Assembly (NCBI RefSeq): GCF_019703515.2
Contig: NC_059372.1
Span: forward strand, 27,889,931-27,953,930
DNA: 64,000 bases
Direction: 5' to 3'
Source of the DNA: Myxocyprinus asiaticus
Lineage: Eukaryota; Chordata; Actinopteri; Cypriniformes; Catostomidae
This document shows positions 11,966 through 23,064 of the stretch, one piece after another. The notes beneath the pieces were generated by a model that was not told the origin of the DNA, searched no databases, and saw only the letters and a list, made by a program, of their open reading frames with translations. Numbering within the stretch: position 1 is the stretch's first letter; every line of letters begins with the position of its first letter. A program made the translations under genes and the position numbers.

Positions 11966-12115
11966 ATCCACAGCACCACAAAGGGACTAAAGTCTCTTAT
12001 TGATCAACATTATTTTCCCCCTTTAACTTTGCCTTTCATTTATTGTGTCCTTGGTGGTCTTGATTTGAGTGTGTGTGCAACTAAAACAGAGATAGTGTTT
12101 GTGGGAGTCACTGAC

Positions 12116-12117
<2 letters not shown>

Positions 12118-12196
<79 letters not shown>
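12118..12196. repeat. (GT)n microsatellite in sephs2 3' UTR
   Basis: About 39 uninterrupted GT units starting some 150 bases after the stop codon. Confidence 0.95.
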
Positions 12197-12197
<1 letters not shown>

Positions 12198-12553
12198 AAG
12201 ATTTAAGACGGAGTATGTGTGGTTAATCTGCTGTCCATTTCCTCCCCCTGTTCAACCAAAAGGGTTGAGAGCAACAGACCAAAAATGATTTTTCTTTATC
12301 TGGTGGGAGATGGAATGGACAACAAACCAGTGTATTTGGTCATCTCATTCTCTTCTACATCTCATTCTTTCAAACACTCTTTTTGTCAAATCCTTATGCT
12401 TTATTTTTTCCATGATAGAGCTGTTACTATGTTTTCTATTTTCTCTGGGGGTTTTTTTGTGGTTTTTTTAACTCTGGGAAAAGTTTGACAAACATGTTTT
12501 GGAACTTTTTTCCAGTAATGAGTTTTAAACAGTATCCAATACATCTGATGTTT

Positions 12554-12798
12554 AAAGGGATAGTAAACCTAAAAATAAATATTGTCATAATTTACTCACT
12601 TGCATGTTGTTTCAAAACTGTATGACTGACTGACTTTGTTCTGTGAAACACAAAAAATGTGTATCAGTTTGTCACTATTCACTTTCATTTCCTTTTTTTT
12701 TTTCTTCCATACAATGAAAGTGTAGCCACATAGATTTGGAACAACATGAGGGTGTGTAAATGATGACAGAATTTTCATTATTGGGTTAACTATCCCTT
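12554..12798. mobile_element. MITE, AAAGGGATAG family, in the 3' UTR
   Basis: Short element with inverted ends: AAAGGGATAGTAAACC at 12554 and GGTTAACTATCCCTT at 12798. Inner sequence follows the family seen at 14646, 19663, 21914 and 26676. No coding capacity. Confidence 0.75.
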
Positions 12799-13599
12799 CA
12801 ACTCTTTCAGTGTGATGAGATGGAGTTTACAAAGCACTGTATTTTGCTTTGAGATCTCACACTACAATGGAGTTTGTTTTTTCTAAGAAAACATTCCAAC
12901 GATTAAAAAAATAAATGAAATAAAATAAATAAAAAGCTTTGAATTGCAAAGATCCAAAATTGACAATCAAAGTCAGAGTTTTATCTTTTAAGCCATCTGA
13001 CAAATGTTTCAATACAGGACACACTACCACACCAATGCATCCTAGGGCCTGAATAGTCATAAATATTGGTGTAATTAATTGGTTTAATTTAATCGATATT
13101 TAATAGTACAATCAATTATTTATTTTGTTTCAAAGATCTAAATGCAGTTGTCCAAATTTAGGGTGTTGTTTATTTTGCATTGTCCACATCAACCTGCTTC
13201 CTCAACATGTAATAGTTAGTATGTAGGAAATCCATGTAACATTGTCATATGCCTGATGAAGTTAGGTCGATGTTCTCTTTCTTGGGTCATTTTCCTAAAT
13301 AGAATTCTTGCTGGTTAGAATAGGGTGGAGTGCTAACTTCATTCATTATAGTCAGAGTATGGACAATATTCATCATGGTTTTAGGGGCAGCAGTGTAATT
13401 TTTAATGGATTGATGATTGTGGTGAGACGTGCTATGAATGAATAAACTCATGTTCTTCGCTTTCATTCTGTTGAAAAACAAGGTATTCGGTTTTGCCCCA
13501 TGGATCTGAGAAAGGGTTGAGCAGCTTTTCTCAGTTCAGTGGGTGAGTCCAGAATGCCAGTTCTGCCATATGAATGGCTGCAGCAGAACAGCAATGTCC

Positions 13600-13672
13600 A
13601 CTGTCCTCTTTATGACGCCTCTCTCTTTAACCCCAGCCAATGGGATGGGAGAGGTTGATGCAAGCAGAAAGG
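13600..13672 (+). promoter_or_regulatory. SECIS element candidate (form 2)
   Basis: It has the canonical SECIS layout. ATGA is at 13612-13615, followed by 13 bases, then unpaired AA at 13629-13630, and TGAT at 13656-13659. Helix 2 is strong: GCCTCTCTC (13617-13625) pairs with GGGAGAGGT (13647-13655) with G-T wobbles only at its edges. After the AA, CCC (13631-13634) can pair with GGG (13642-13644), making the extra apical helix of form-2 elements. Helix 1 is weaker, with CTT/AAG and an internal loop. It lies about 95 bases before the poly(A) signal, a usual SECIS position. It directs UGA decoding through SECIS-binding protein 2. Confidence 0.75.
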
Positions 13673-13753
13673 AAGGGATAGGCTTATCTGCCGAGTCCAT
13701 TCAACTGGTACTGGTTTTGTCATTGCATTTTCATTCATTATACATCAGGAATC

Positions 13754-13759
13754 AATAAA
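13754..13759 (+). terminator. Poly(A) signal AATAAA for sephs2
   Basis: Canonical hexamer followed within about 40 bases by the T/G-rich TTTGTTTATTGATG. It is the first signal that keeps the SECIS candidate in the message. Confidence 0.6.
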
Positions 13760-13915
13760 ATAATGTAATTTCTCTAAACTGAGTCCATTTGTTTATTGAT
13801 GTAAAAAGATTGTTTCAACTTCTAAATTTAGGGTTTGCACAAATCTCAAGTTTCCAAAAATTTTAACATTTCAATAATGAATATACATTTACATATTACG
13901 CTCTGCTCTAAAATA

Positions 13916-14265
13916 CACTGGTCAGCCACAACATTAAAACCACCTGCCTAATATTGTGTAGGTTCCCCTTGTGCAGCCAAAACAGCGCCAACGCGCATCT
14001 CAGAATAGCATTCTAAGATGATATTCTTCTTGCCACAATTGTACAGAGTGGTTATCTGAGTTACCATAGACTTTATCAGTTCAAACCAGTCTGGCCATTC
14101 TCTGTTGACCTCTCTTATCAATAAGGTGTTTCCATCCACAGAACTGCAGCTCACTGGATGTTTTTTGTTTTTGGCACCATTCAGAGTAAATTCTAGAGAC
14201 TGTTGTGTGTGAAAATCCCAGGAGATCAGCAGTTACAGAAATACTCAAACCAGCCCCTCTGGGTA
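13916..14265. mobile_element. Tc1/mariner-type element, left part
   Basis: Starts after TA with CACTGGTCAGCCACAACATT and follows the longer copy at 22300-23064 through AGATCAGCAGTTACAGAAAT. It ends where a SINE begins, and the right half is missing. Confidence 0.7.
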
Positions 14266-14460
14266 GCTCAGCAAGTATTGACGCTGACTACCACAATTGG
14301 AGTCGTGAGTTTGAATCCAGGGCGTGCTGAGTGACTCCAGCCAGGTCTCCTAAGCAACCAAATTGGCTCAGTTGCTAGGGAGGGTAGAGTCACATGGAGT
14401 AACCTCCTCAAGGTCACGATTAGGGTTCTAGCTCTCAATGGGGTGCATCAGGTCCATCAG
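14266..14460 (+). mobile_element. tRNA-derived SINE, partial copy
   Basis: Begins CTGGGTAGCTCAGCAAGTA-like sequence, with an A box (TAGCTCAGCAAGTA) and a B box (GAGTTTGAATCC) spaced as in a tRNA gene. The body then runs through GACTCCAGCCAGGTCTCC and GCAACCAAATTGG. The same body occurs on the minus strand at 42678-43120. It is a retroposon, not a tRNA gene. Confidence 0.75.
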
Positions 14461-14645
14461 TTCTTTTTAAAACCTCAAGAATAGTAACTGACAGCTAAAC
14501 TGAGTTTTCATAAACAATGTAAATGAACTTATGGCATTTGTTTTTGAGGGAGTGGATATTAAAAGAGAACAAATTGGTCAGAAATGTCAGAAACAGATTT
14601 TTCATTGTAACTTCCAATAGATAGATTTAGGTTGAAATGTGCCTT

Positions 14646-14930
14646 AAAGGGATAGTTCACCCAAAAATGAAAATTCTCTCATCATTTACTCACCCTCATG
14701 CCATCTAAGATGTGTATGACTTACTTTCTTCTGCTGAACGCAAAAGAAGATTTTTTAAAGAATATTTCAGCTCTGTAGGTCCATACAATGCAAGTGAATG
14801 GTGATCAGAACTTTCAAGCTCAAAAAAGCAGATAAACTCATAAAAGTAATCCACAGGACTCCAGTGGTGTGATCCAGGCAATATGATAACTGTGGGTTAG
14901 AAACAGATCAATATTTAATTCCTTTTTTGC
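14646..14930. mobile_element. MITE, AAAGGGATAG family, 5' portion
   Basis: AAAGGGATAGTTCACCCAAA at 14646, then the family body (CATTTACTCACCCTCATG, CAATGCAAGTGAATGG). No matching right end was found. Confidence 0.7.
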
Positions 14931-15162
14931 AATACATTTTAATAGTAAAAAAGGACTTAAATATTGATCAAAGTTTACGTCTTGTCAATTTTATGGAACA
15001 AAACAAGGTAAACAAGCAAACGAACATACCACACTAAATACCACATCTCGTGAGGCCATAGACAATCTTTTTTCTCATAATAATTATTATCATTTATTTT
15101 TTTAGTTGTCAGAGCTAAACTGAGGTACGTGCATGAATGTAATATGAGTAGTGTCATTAAAA

Positions 15163-16075
15163 TGGGGACACTATACAATAAAGTTCTGTTTGTTAGCATT
15201 AGTAAATGCATTAGACATCATGAACCAACAATGAACAATAATTATTTACAGTATTTGTTAATCTCTATTAATGATTAAAAATATAATTGTTCATTGTTAG
15301 TTTGTAAGCTCAGAATGCATTAACTGATATTAACATGTTAAATATTTTTATTTTTTTATTATCATTAAAGGAATATTCCGGGTTCAATACAAGTTAATCT
15401 CAATCAATAGCATTTGTGGCATAACGTTTATTACCACAAAAAATAATTTGATTTACCTCACCGTTTCTTTCAAAAAGCACAAATCTGGGTTCCAGTGAGG
15501 CACTTACAATGGAAGTTAATGGGGCCAATCCGTAAACTCTAAAATACTCACTGTTTCAAAAGTATAGTCACAAGACGTAAACGATATTCATGTTAACATG
15601 ATTTTAGTGTGTTAAAATCACTTACTAACATTGTCTGTGTAAAGTTATAGCCAATGTTACAGCTTCATTGCCTTGATGATGTAATGTCAACAAACCCTAA
15701 AACGACTGTAAAAAAGATTTAATTTAAGCTCAAATAATGTAAGTTTTTTAAGAGTTTTAACAGAATAATTAATGTAAGTGCTTTTATAAAATGATAAGAT
15801 TCACATTTCTGCCTTTAAACCCTCCAAAAATTGTCCACATTCACTTCCATTGTAAGTGCCTCACTGTAACCTAGATTTTTGCTTTTTTTAAAAGAAAAGT
15901 TGAATTTATGTTTTTGCGGTAATAAATATTATGCTACAAATGCTGTCGATTAAGCTTAACTTGTATTGAACCCGGAATATTCCTTTTAACCAAGATTAGT
16001 AAATGCTGCAAAATGTTAATTCATTGTTAATTCATGTGAGGTTAACGAATAGAACCCTAAAATAGTTACCATTTA
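15163..16075. mobile_element. MITE interrupted by another MITE
   Basis: The left half (ACACTATACAATAAAGTTCT, TTAGTAAATGCATTAGACAT) is at 15163-15366. The right half (TTAGTAAATGCTGCAAAATG, then AATAGAACCCTAAAATAG) is at 15987-16075. The ends are imperfect inverted repeats. The inner element interrupts them. Confidence 0.6.
15367..15986. mobile_element. MITE nested in the 15163 element
   Basis: Long inverted repeats: AAAGGAATATTCCGGGTTCA at 15367 and TGAACCCGGAATATTCCTTT ending 15986. The arms continue inward (CAATACAAGTTAA versus TTAACTTGTATTG). A TTA/TAA-type flank suits a Harbinger-like MITE. No coding capacity. Confidence 0.8.
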
Positions 16076-16907
16076 CTGTAAATATTCTGAGAACTTTTAT
16101 CATATGAATGTTAGGATTTATCTATTCTCCCTAAAAAATGAAAAGCATTTTAGGTGAACTCAAAGAATCCATTTAATACATTCTCTTCTTTCTGGCAGTC
16201 TACATGATGATACATAACTTACAAATGCTGGAGAATACATTTGTAATGTGACTCCTGATGCACACCACAGCATGCATAAAATCTTCTAGAACCTGGATAG
16301 ATCCAAATATCTGTTCAGCTTTGTGTCTCTAAACAGAGCAGACTAATTGTCCTTTTGTCATCCTTCCCTTGCAATAAAAAGTCATTTAGCCTGCTTCCAT
16401 TATACCTTGAATATGCATATTACAGCTCAACATAGAAATATGTAATAATTTGTGAACGGAGCGCTTTTCCAGCCCCTACCTCAACCTTGTTTTCACCTCT
16501 TTGTCCTCCTGTGTTGTTCTTTTCCACTCCATGCCTAGAGAACCTGCAATTAGACTGTAATTGATCATCTCCTCATTCTCCTGTCCTTTTATGTTTACCA
16601 CCTCTCATCCTGCTCTCCTCCCCCTTTCATCTGGTGTGCTTTCCATTAGCAGAGGAAGGGGATTCATAATTGCATATGCATATTCTGTTGTTTCTTCTCA
16701 CATTCTACAACCCCCACTTTCTCTTACATAATATCCTTTTTGGCACAGGGTCTAATCTCAGCGGGGAAATAGTTTAACAGCTCCTGATTCCTCTCATTCT
16801 CTGTTCACTGACCCTGGTACAACGCCCATTGAACCTATTTAGCAGTACCCTTGGCAGATCATGGAATTGTTGTACTATGACAGCAGAGCATCGTGTGTTG
16901 CCACCTT

Positions 16908-16985
16908 AAAGGGATAGTTCACCCAAAAATGACAGTTCTGTCATCTTTCACTCACCCTCATATTGTTCCAAAGGTCTGTTCTTGT
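16908..16985. mobile_element. MITE, AAAGGGATAG family, end fragment
   Basis: Only the left end is present: AAAGGGATAGTTCACCCAAA followed by TCACTCACCCTCATATTG. Confidence 0.7.
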
Positions 16986-17240
16986 ATGGTCATGGAAAAC
17001 AGAGGGAAAACAATGCTTAATACAAATAATAAAATGCAACTAACCATATAATCATGCATTGTTAGGATGCCAAAATAAATGCATTTAAATAAATAGACAT
17101 TTTATAAAATTGCTGATTTTCTTTTTCAGCCTCATCTTAATAATTTGGCATATTGTTTGGCCCATGCAGTTAATATAAATATTAATAAATTCAGGTTTGA
17201 TATTAAGAACATGTTACTTTTGTGTATGAAAAACAATTTT
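16986..17240. other. Non-coding, nothing recognised
   Basis: AT-rich sequence without an open frame, repeat ends or recognisable motif. Confidence 0.5.
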
Positions 17241-18493
17241 GGGATACACTTTCTATGAATCCCATATTTATAATGCGTTTGTAATGTCTCATAGTACGCT
17301 ATATAATATGTTATAACTTCTCATAAGTTATTGTAACCACAATTGTAATACATTAGAATACTTACATATTCATGAATTTACCTTAGAGTATAAGGCATTA
17401 AACATGACCAACATAAAATTTGTCTGCAGAGGGTATAATGTATTATATACTCTATATTTGTATTATATACACTCACTGAGCACTTTATTAGGAACACCTG
17501 TACACCTACATATTTATGTGATTATCTAATCATCCAATCGTGTGGCAGCAGTGCAATGCATAAAATCACGCATATATGGTTCAGGAGCTTCAGTTCATGT
17601 TCACATCAACCATCAGAATGCGGAAAAAATTTGATCTCAATGATTTCGACCGTGGCATGACTGTTGGTGTCAGACGAGCTGGTTTGAGTATTTCTGGAAC
17701 TGCTGATTTCCTGGGATTTTCATGCACAACAGTCTATCAAATTTACTCCAAATGGTGCCAAAAACAAAAAACATCCAGTGAGCGGCAGTTCTGTGGGTGA
17801 AAACGCCTTGTTGATGTGAGAGGTCAACGAAGAATGGCCAGACTGGTTCGAGCTGACAGAAAGTCTACGGTAACTCAGATAAGTGAGGCACAACATGCCG
17901 AACCTTGAGGCCGATGGGCTACAACAGCAGAAGACTGCATCGGGCACTTTATTAGGACCATAGTGTTCCTAATAAACTGCCCAGTAAGTGTACATTAGGT
18001 TTGCTTCAAAGAAGTGACAAAAGCAATGTCTTAAAAGCATCCAAAAGATTTTTTTAAGTGGTTATAAGACATTGCAAGTCAAGCTTCTAAAATGTAAGTT
18101 ATATAAAGATGAATACAAAGAATACAAAGGAACATGCATTCAATGAAAACTGAGACATTAAGAAAAACAGTTATAAAGCTAAAAGGTTAAAACTTCAGTA
18201 ACTCTCATTTGATTTATGCATGTAGGTCACACATAGTTAAATTTTGTTACTTATAACACACCCAAGTATAAAACAAATCAAATGGATTCTATACTGGTCT
18301 CTATTCTATAAACTCTGTTCAGATAAAATTGGATGTTGGCTGTTATAATGCATTATACTCTTTAAGGTATAGCTATGAACAGGTAAAGTACTATAATACA
18401 TTATAACTGTAAGGTGTATTATAAGACATTATGAATGCATTTATAATGCTTTTACAATGCATTATAAATATGGGCTTCATAGAAAGTGTTACC
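17241..18493. mobile_element. MITE carrying a Tc1 insertion
   Basis: Inverted ends GGGATACACTTTCTATGAAT (17241) and TTCATAGAAAGTGTTACC (18493), with further mirrored sequence inward (CCCATATTTATAATGC versus CATTATAAATATGGG). A Tc1-type element occupies 17470-17990 inside it. Confidence 0.75.
17470..17990 (+). mobile_element. Tc1-type element with transposase N-terminal remnant
   Basis: It lies between TA dinucleotides. The inverted ends are degenerate (CACTCACTGAGCACTTTATT and AATAAACTGCCCAGTAAGTG). The plus strand encodes a Tc1 transposase DNA-binding start: KFDLNDFDRGMTVGVRRAGL, then SISGTADFLGFSCTTV and SSERQFCG. The catalytic half is deleted, so it could move only with help. Confidence 0.8.
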
Positions 18494-19086
18494 TATGATT
18501 CTGTGTTGGGTCCCCACTTGATGTCCAATATAAAATCTTTGTCCTGAAGAAAACCAGTTCAAAATCACTGCCTTAAATAACATTGGCATTGTTATCACTG
18601 ATAATACTTTTTTATGTAATATGATGTGGCACAATGTTGTAGACTGTTGCAGTGACAGTTTAATAGTCCACTGGCCCTCTAATGTGAATTGGCTTTCTGT
18701 AATTTCTGTTAAACATGTGACCTAGCGATCTGTTTCACTGGCAGTAACAATGCCTTTGAGCCTGTTATACGAGTGCAAGCAAAGTTGGATGACATATTAG
18801 TTCATGAGTTCTGTTTAGAGCGGCTCCAGCCCCTGAGGGTCTGCATAGATGGGATGCAATGACTGCCTCTGATGTAAGTGCATTTTTGCAGCCAATCTCC
18901 ATAAATATCATTGCAGCTGTTCTCAGATCTCCATTTCTACATGGCATGAAGACTGTGGGTGGTGTAACAGTCATAAAGATTCCTTTATTTAAGTGGGGCC
19001 TTTCATCTTGCAGAGGTGCAGAAAATGGGAGAGACAGAACAGACTCCTTTGCAGTCTCTTGTGACTTTGGCTATGAGAGTCTCTGG
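18494..19086. other. Non-coding, nothing recognised
   Basis: Short open frames only, none with family resemblance. No splice-bounded exon was recognised. Confidence 0.5.
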
Positions 19087-19615
19087 GTATGTTCGAAATA
19101 GCATACTAACATACTATTCGTCCTATTTCTAAAGTATACAGCATGCAATTTTTATTTAAGCATAGCATACCCTGATGATCAACTACATCTGTAAAAATGT
19201 GCACATACTGCGTGGAATACTGTATTCTACAATGTAATTTGCTCGACTTGACCTTCTATTTCTATTGTGATGAATGACACATCTTCTCTTTTAGATTCGT
19301 TACTGGAACGTTAAGATTTTTGTTCTAAACAAAGTTGAATTAAAAGTGCAAAATAATATGTTTTTATTTCCAAGATGCTTAGCCTACTGTACATCTCTCA
19401 GATGCAACATGATGGGGTCTGGTGACAACAATGTAGCATACAACTGTCTGAAATGTTTATTTTGTAATAGTGCCTACTTAGAATTTGTAAAAAAAAAATA
19501 AAAATAGTAAGTAAAAAAACAGTGTAATATTTTTGTTTCCATTTTTAATATATACATATTTTTGTTTTGTTTTTACAAAGCATACTGCACATTAAGTAGT
19601 AAACTAACATTCCAT
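19087..19615. mobile_element. Probable MITE
   Basis: Starts GTATGTTCGAAATAGCATAC and ends with GCATACTGCACATTAAGTAG, repeated CATACTA/TAGTA-type blocks resembling a dispersed cypriniform element. Boundaries are approximate. Confidence 0.4.
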
Positions 19616-19662
19616 TCCTCTTTTTTCCTTTCACTGTGACAACTCTGCATGTGAATTCTCGT

Positions 19663-20350
19663 AAAGGGATAGTTCACCCCAAAATGAAATTTCTTTCATC
19701 ATTTACTCATCCTCATGACATCCCAGACATGTATGAATTTCTTCTGCTGAACACAAACAAAGATTTTAAGAAGAATGTTTCAGCACTGTTGGACCTCACA
19801 ATGCAAGTGAACGGGTACAACATTTTTAAGCTCCAAAAAGCACATAAAGGGTGCATAAATGTAATCAATAAGACTGAAGTGGTTAAATCCATATCTTCAG
19901 AAACATTATGATAGTTGTGTGTGAGAAACAGGTCAATATTTAAGTCTTCTTTTTTACTGTAAATTCTCCTCCCTTCCCAGTAGGTGGTGATGCATGAAGA
20001 ATGCAAATCACCAAAAACAAGAAGAATGTGAAAGTGAAATTGAAAGTGGAGATTGATAATAAAGAGGGAAATAAATATTGATCTATTTCTCACCCACACC
20101 TATCATATCACTTCTGAAGATATAGATTTAACCACTTGAGTCTTACTGATTACTTTTATGCTGCCTTTATGTGCTTTTTGGAGCTTCAAAAGTTTGGAAC
20201 CCATTCACTTGCATTGTATGGACCTACAGAGCTGAGATATTCTTTTGAAAATCTTAATTTGTGTTCAGCAGTAGAAAGAAAGTCATACACATCTGGGATG
20301 GCGTGAGTAAATGATGAGAGAATTTTCATTTTTGGGTGAACTATTCCTTT
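19663..20350. mobile_element. MITE, AAAGGGATAG family, full-length copy
   Basis: AAAGGGATAGTTCACCCCAA at 19663 and GGGTGAACTATTCCTTT ending 20350. Large parts of the two halves mirror each other (CAATGCAAGTGAACGG versus CATTCACTTGCATTG). Confidence 0.85.
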
Positions 20351-21913
20351 AAGGTTCTGTGTGACACTTTGGACCACCAAATGTTTCATAATGGACCCCA
20401 CATACTTGCATAACCAATTAACAGGGTTTATAAAACATTTAAAGTGTTGCATCACACACAGTGACTCATTTCTTTCTAAATATTGGCTCTAATATTGATG
20501 ATCTAATTACCTGATGTGTAGCCTATAGGCATTTTGCTGTTGCACCCAAACTAAGGTCTGAGATTATGGTTTAGGCATCTCATAATACTCTCACACAAGG
20601 AATGTCAGACAGAATTCAACTGCTACATTTCCTCCATAAAACACTAGACTTCATCTCCTTATAAAGTCATCTCAAGCAGTACGTTTTTTCACCTGGAGTG
20701 CAGAGCGGCAAAAATAGACTGTCATGTTTCTAGTTTGAGCTAAAGGTGATGGGAGCTTTCCTCAGGAAAGGAAAGAGACAGGTCCTTGCTGCCACCTCTT
20801 TAAACCCCAGATGCCGCACCCCTCCGCCTGTCATCTCCTGTGAGATAAGGCACGCCAGTCAGCAGAGGCAGGGCAGACCCAAAGCAAATCCACACATAGA
20901 CGCTATCGTCAGTCCTCAGCACACTGGAAATCATTAACCAATGCAATCAATTTTTGAACTCTATTGTTTCATCAGCCCATCCAACAACAAAGGGACATTC
21001 ACATGCCACAAAATAACTGAGATAAGGAGCGAGACGCAAGGGGAGTGTTATTGTCTATCTTTTTATTTACTGCACTTCCATAAATTATATTTTTATGATT
21101 ATTTAATATCTATATCATTTTACTATGGCAGGATATCTATTTCTTTGTTTATTACAAGAGAAATTAATATTATATTCATACAAATATATACTAGACCACG
21201 TTGATTTACTGAGTGACAGTGGGGAATTATCTGTATCCCATATGCATGTACACATACATATTAGACATGCTATTCTTACTCAAGGTGGTGCTGTTGTTTC
21301 AGTAATTGACTTGATTTACATCTGACATTGCTATTTGATGAAGAAACTACATGGAGGTAAACTATAGCAAATACAACACATGAACAGTATATGACTATTG
21401 TCATTTGGGTGAACTATTGAAATTAAGTTGTATATCTACTGTATTTAGACTCAATAAGTGCCTGAGACATTACGTATGTGTAGCTTATGTTGATCTTATA
21501 TTTGACTGTTTGTGTAGCTCAATATGTGTTTGACAGCCAGTTGCGTCTCATAAAATTTCAGTGTGAAAGTAATAAATCCTGTTTTGTCCTAATTTGTTGC
21601 ATTATCTCTTTGTTTCATGAAAAATGAAACATCAAAATATATTTTATTCAATTATTTTCTAATATTCTTGAAAATATTTGGAAAAATCTGGGCATTTTGT
21701 AGATCCATTTGTGATAGATATACGTGCCGGGTCTCTAAAGACCCAAATATGTAAGAGTGTTTGGTGAAATTCCCATGCATTTGAGGGTTACAAAGCTGTT
21801 GTTTAAAAAAGATGTTCTTGAGACCTTTCTAGTAAATCAAGGCTTGAGCTTGTTATACAGATTTAAGGAGCAGCTGTATGGACATCTGGTATATGGACTA
21901 AACTGACACTTTT
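20351..21913. other. Intergenic, no gene seen
   Basis: About 1.5 kb of AT-rich DNA. The stretch 20690-20940 is more GC-rich and has a 63-codon open frame without family resemblance; a conserved non-coding element is possible but unproven. Confidence 0.5.
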
Positions 21914-22165
21914 AAAGGGATAGTTCTCCCAAAAATGAAAGCTCTGTCATCATTCACTCACCACATATGACTTCCATGGAACCCAAAATGAGATGTCAGG
22001 CAGAATGTTAGTATCAGTCACCATTCACTTTCATTGCATCTTTTGTCCAGACAGACTAAATGTCCCTAACATTTGACCTGACATCTCCTTTTGTGTTAAG
22101 CAGAAGAAAGTCACAGGGATTTGGAACAACATGAGGGTAAGAAAATACACATATGGTTAAATGTG
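21914..22165. mobile_element. MITE, AAAGGGATAG family, diverged copy
   Basis: Left end AAAGGGATAGTTCTCCCAAA. The right half has AACATGAGGGTAAG followed by a decayed end. Confidence 0.65.
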
Positions 22166-22299
22166 TACCTAAATAAATGTTTACCTTATGAAGATGAAGA
22201 TACTGACCACCAAAATAAAGAACCACAAAAAGTAAATAAGTATGAAAAATAATGTATTGCAGTAACGATCATTAAGCTAATGCATACATGTATGAAATA

Positions 22300-23064
22300 C
22301 ACCGATCAGCCACAACATTAAAACCACCTGCCTAATATTGTGTAGGTCCCCCTCGTGCCACCAAAACAGCGCCAAACCACATCTCAGAATAGCATTCTGA
22401 GATGATATTCTTCTCACCACAATTGTACAGAGTGGTTATCTGAGTTACCGTAGACTTTGTCAGTTTGATCCAGTCTGGTCATTGTCTGTTGACCTCTCTC
22501 ATCAACAAGGCATTTCCATCTACAGAACTGCCGCTCACTGGATGTTTTTGTTCTTGGCACCATTCGGAGTAAATTCTAGAGACTGTTGTGTGTGAAAATC
22601 CCAGGAGATCAGCAGTTACAGAAATACTCAAACCAGCCCGTCTGGCACCAACAATCATCCATGCGATTATCTAATCAGCCAATCGTGTGGCAGCAGTGCA
22701 GTGCACAAAATCATGCAGATACGGGTCAGGAGCTTCAGTTAATGTTCACATCAACCATCAGAATGGGGAAAAAATATGATCTCAGTGATTTGGACCATGG
22801 TATGATTGTTAGTGCCAGACGAGCTTGTTTGAGTATTTCTGTAACTGCTGATCTCCTGAGATTTTCATGCTCAACAGTCTCTAGAGTTTACTCAGGACTG
22901 GTTCGAACTGACAGTCTACGGTAACTCAGATAACCACTCTGTACAACTGTGGTGAGAAGAATAGCATCTCAGAATGCTATTCTGAGATGCGGGTTGGTGC
23001 TGTTTTGGCAGAACGAGGGGGACCTACACAAAGCAGGTGGTTTTAATGTTGTGGCTGATCGGTG
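22300..23064 (+). mobile_element. Tc1-type deletion derivative, both ends present
   Basis: It lies between TA dinucleotides. Inverted ends are CACCGATCAGCCACAACATT and AATGTTGTGGCTGATCGGTG, near perfect over about 60 bases. The interior keeps only a broken transposase start (KYDLSDLDHGMIVSARRACL). Mirrored inner arms (AGCATCTCAGAATGC and its complement) show a long palindromic structure. Confidence 0.85.

Larger units (their letters stand above)
11966..13775 (+). other. sephs2: sephs2 3' UTR (inferred extent)
   Basis: Runs from the stop codon at 11963-11965 to just after AATAAA at 13754-13759, which is followed by T/G-rich sequence. It contains a GT microsatellite, a MITE insertion and, near its end, a SECIS candidate. 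An earlier AATAAA cluster at 12905-12930 could give a shorter message, but that message would lack the SECIS, so the long form is favoured for selenoprotein synthesis. Confidence 0.6.

Noticed and set aside
12808..12865. SECIS-like ATGA, AAA and GA pattern in the sephs2 3' UTR
   Set aside because: Spacing is acceptable, but helix 2 has several mismatches and the sequence prefers a different hairpin. The element at 13600-13672 is far better.
13556..13590. Hairpin GTTCTG/CAGAAC near the poly(A) signal considered as SECIS
   Set aside because: The ATGA sits in the loop and there is no paired quartet or correctly spaced AA.
14266..14340. Possible tRNA gene with A and B boxes
   Set aside because: The anticodon arm is not tRNA-like, and the same head plus body recurs at 42678-43120 with target duplications, so it is a SINE.
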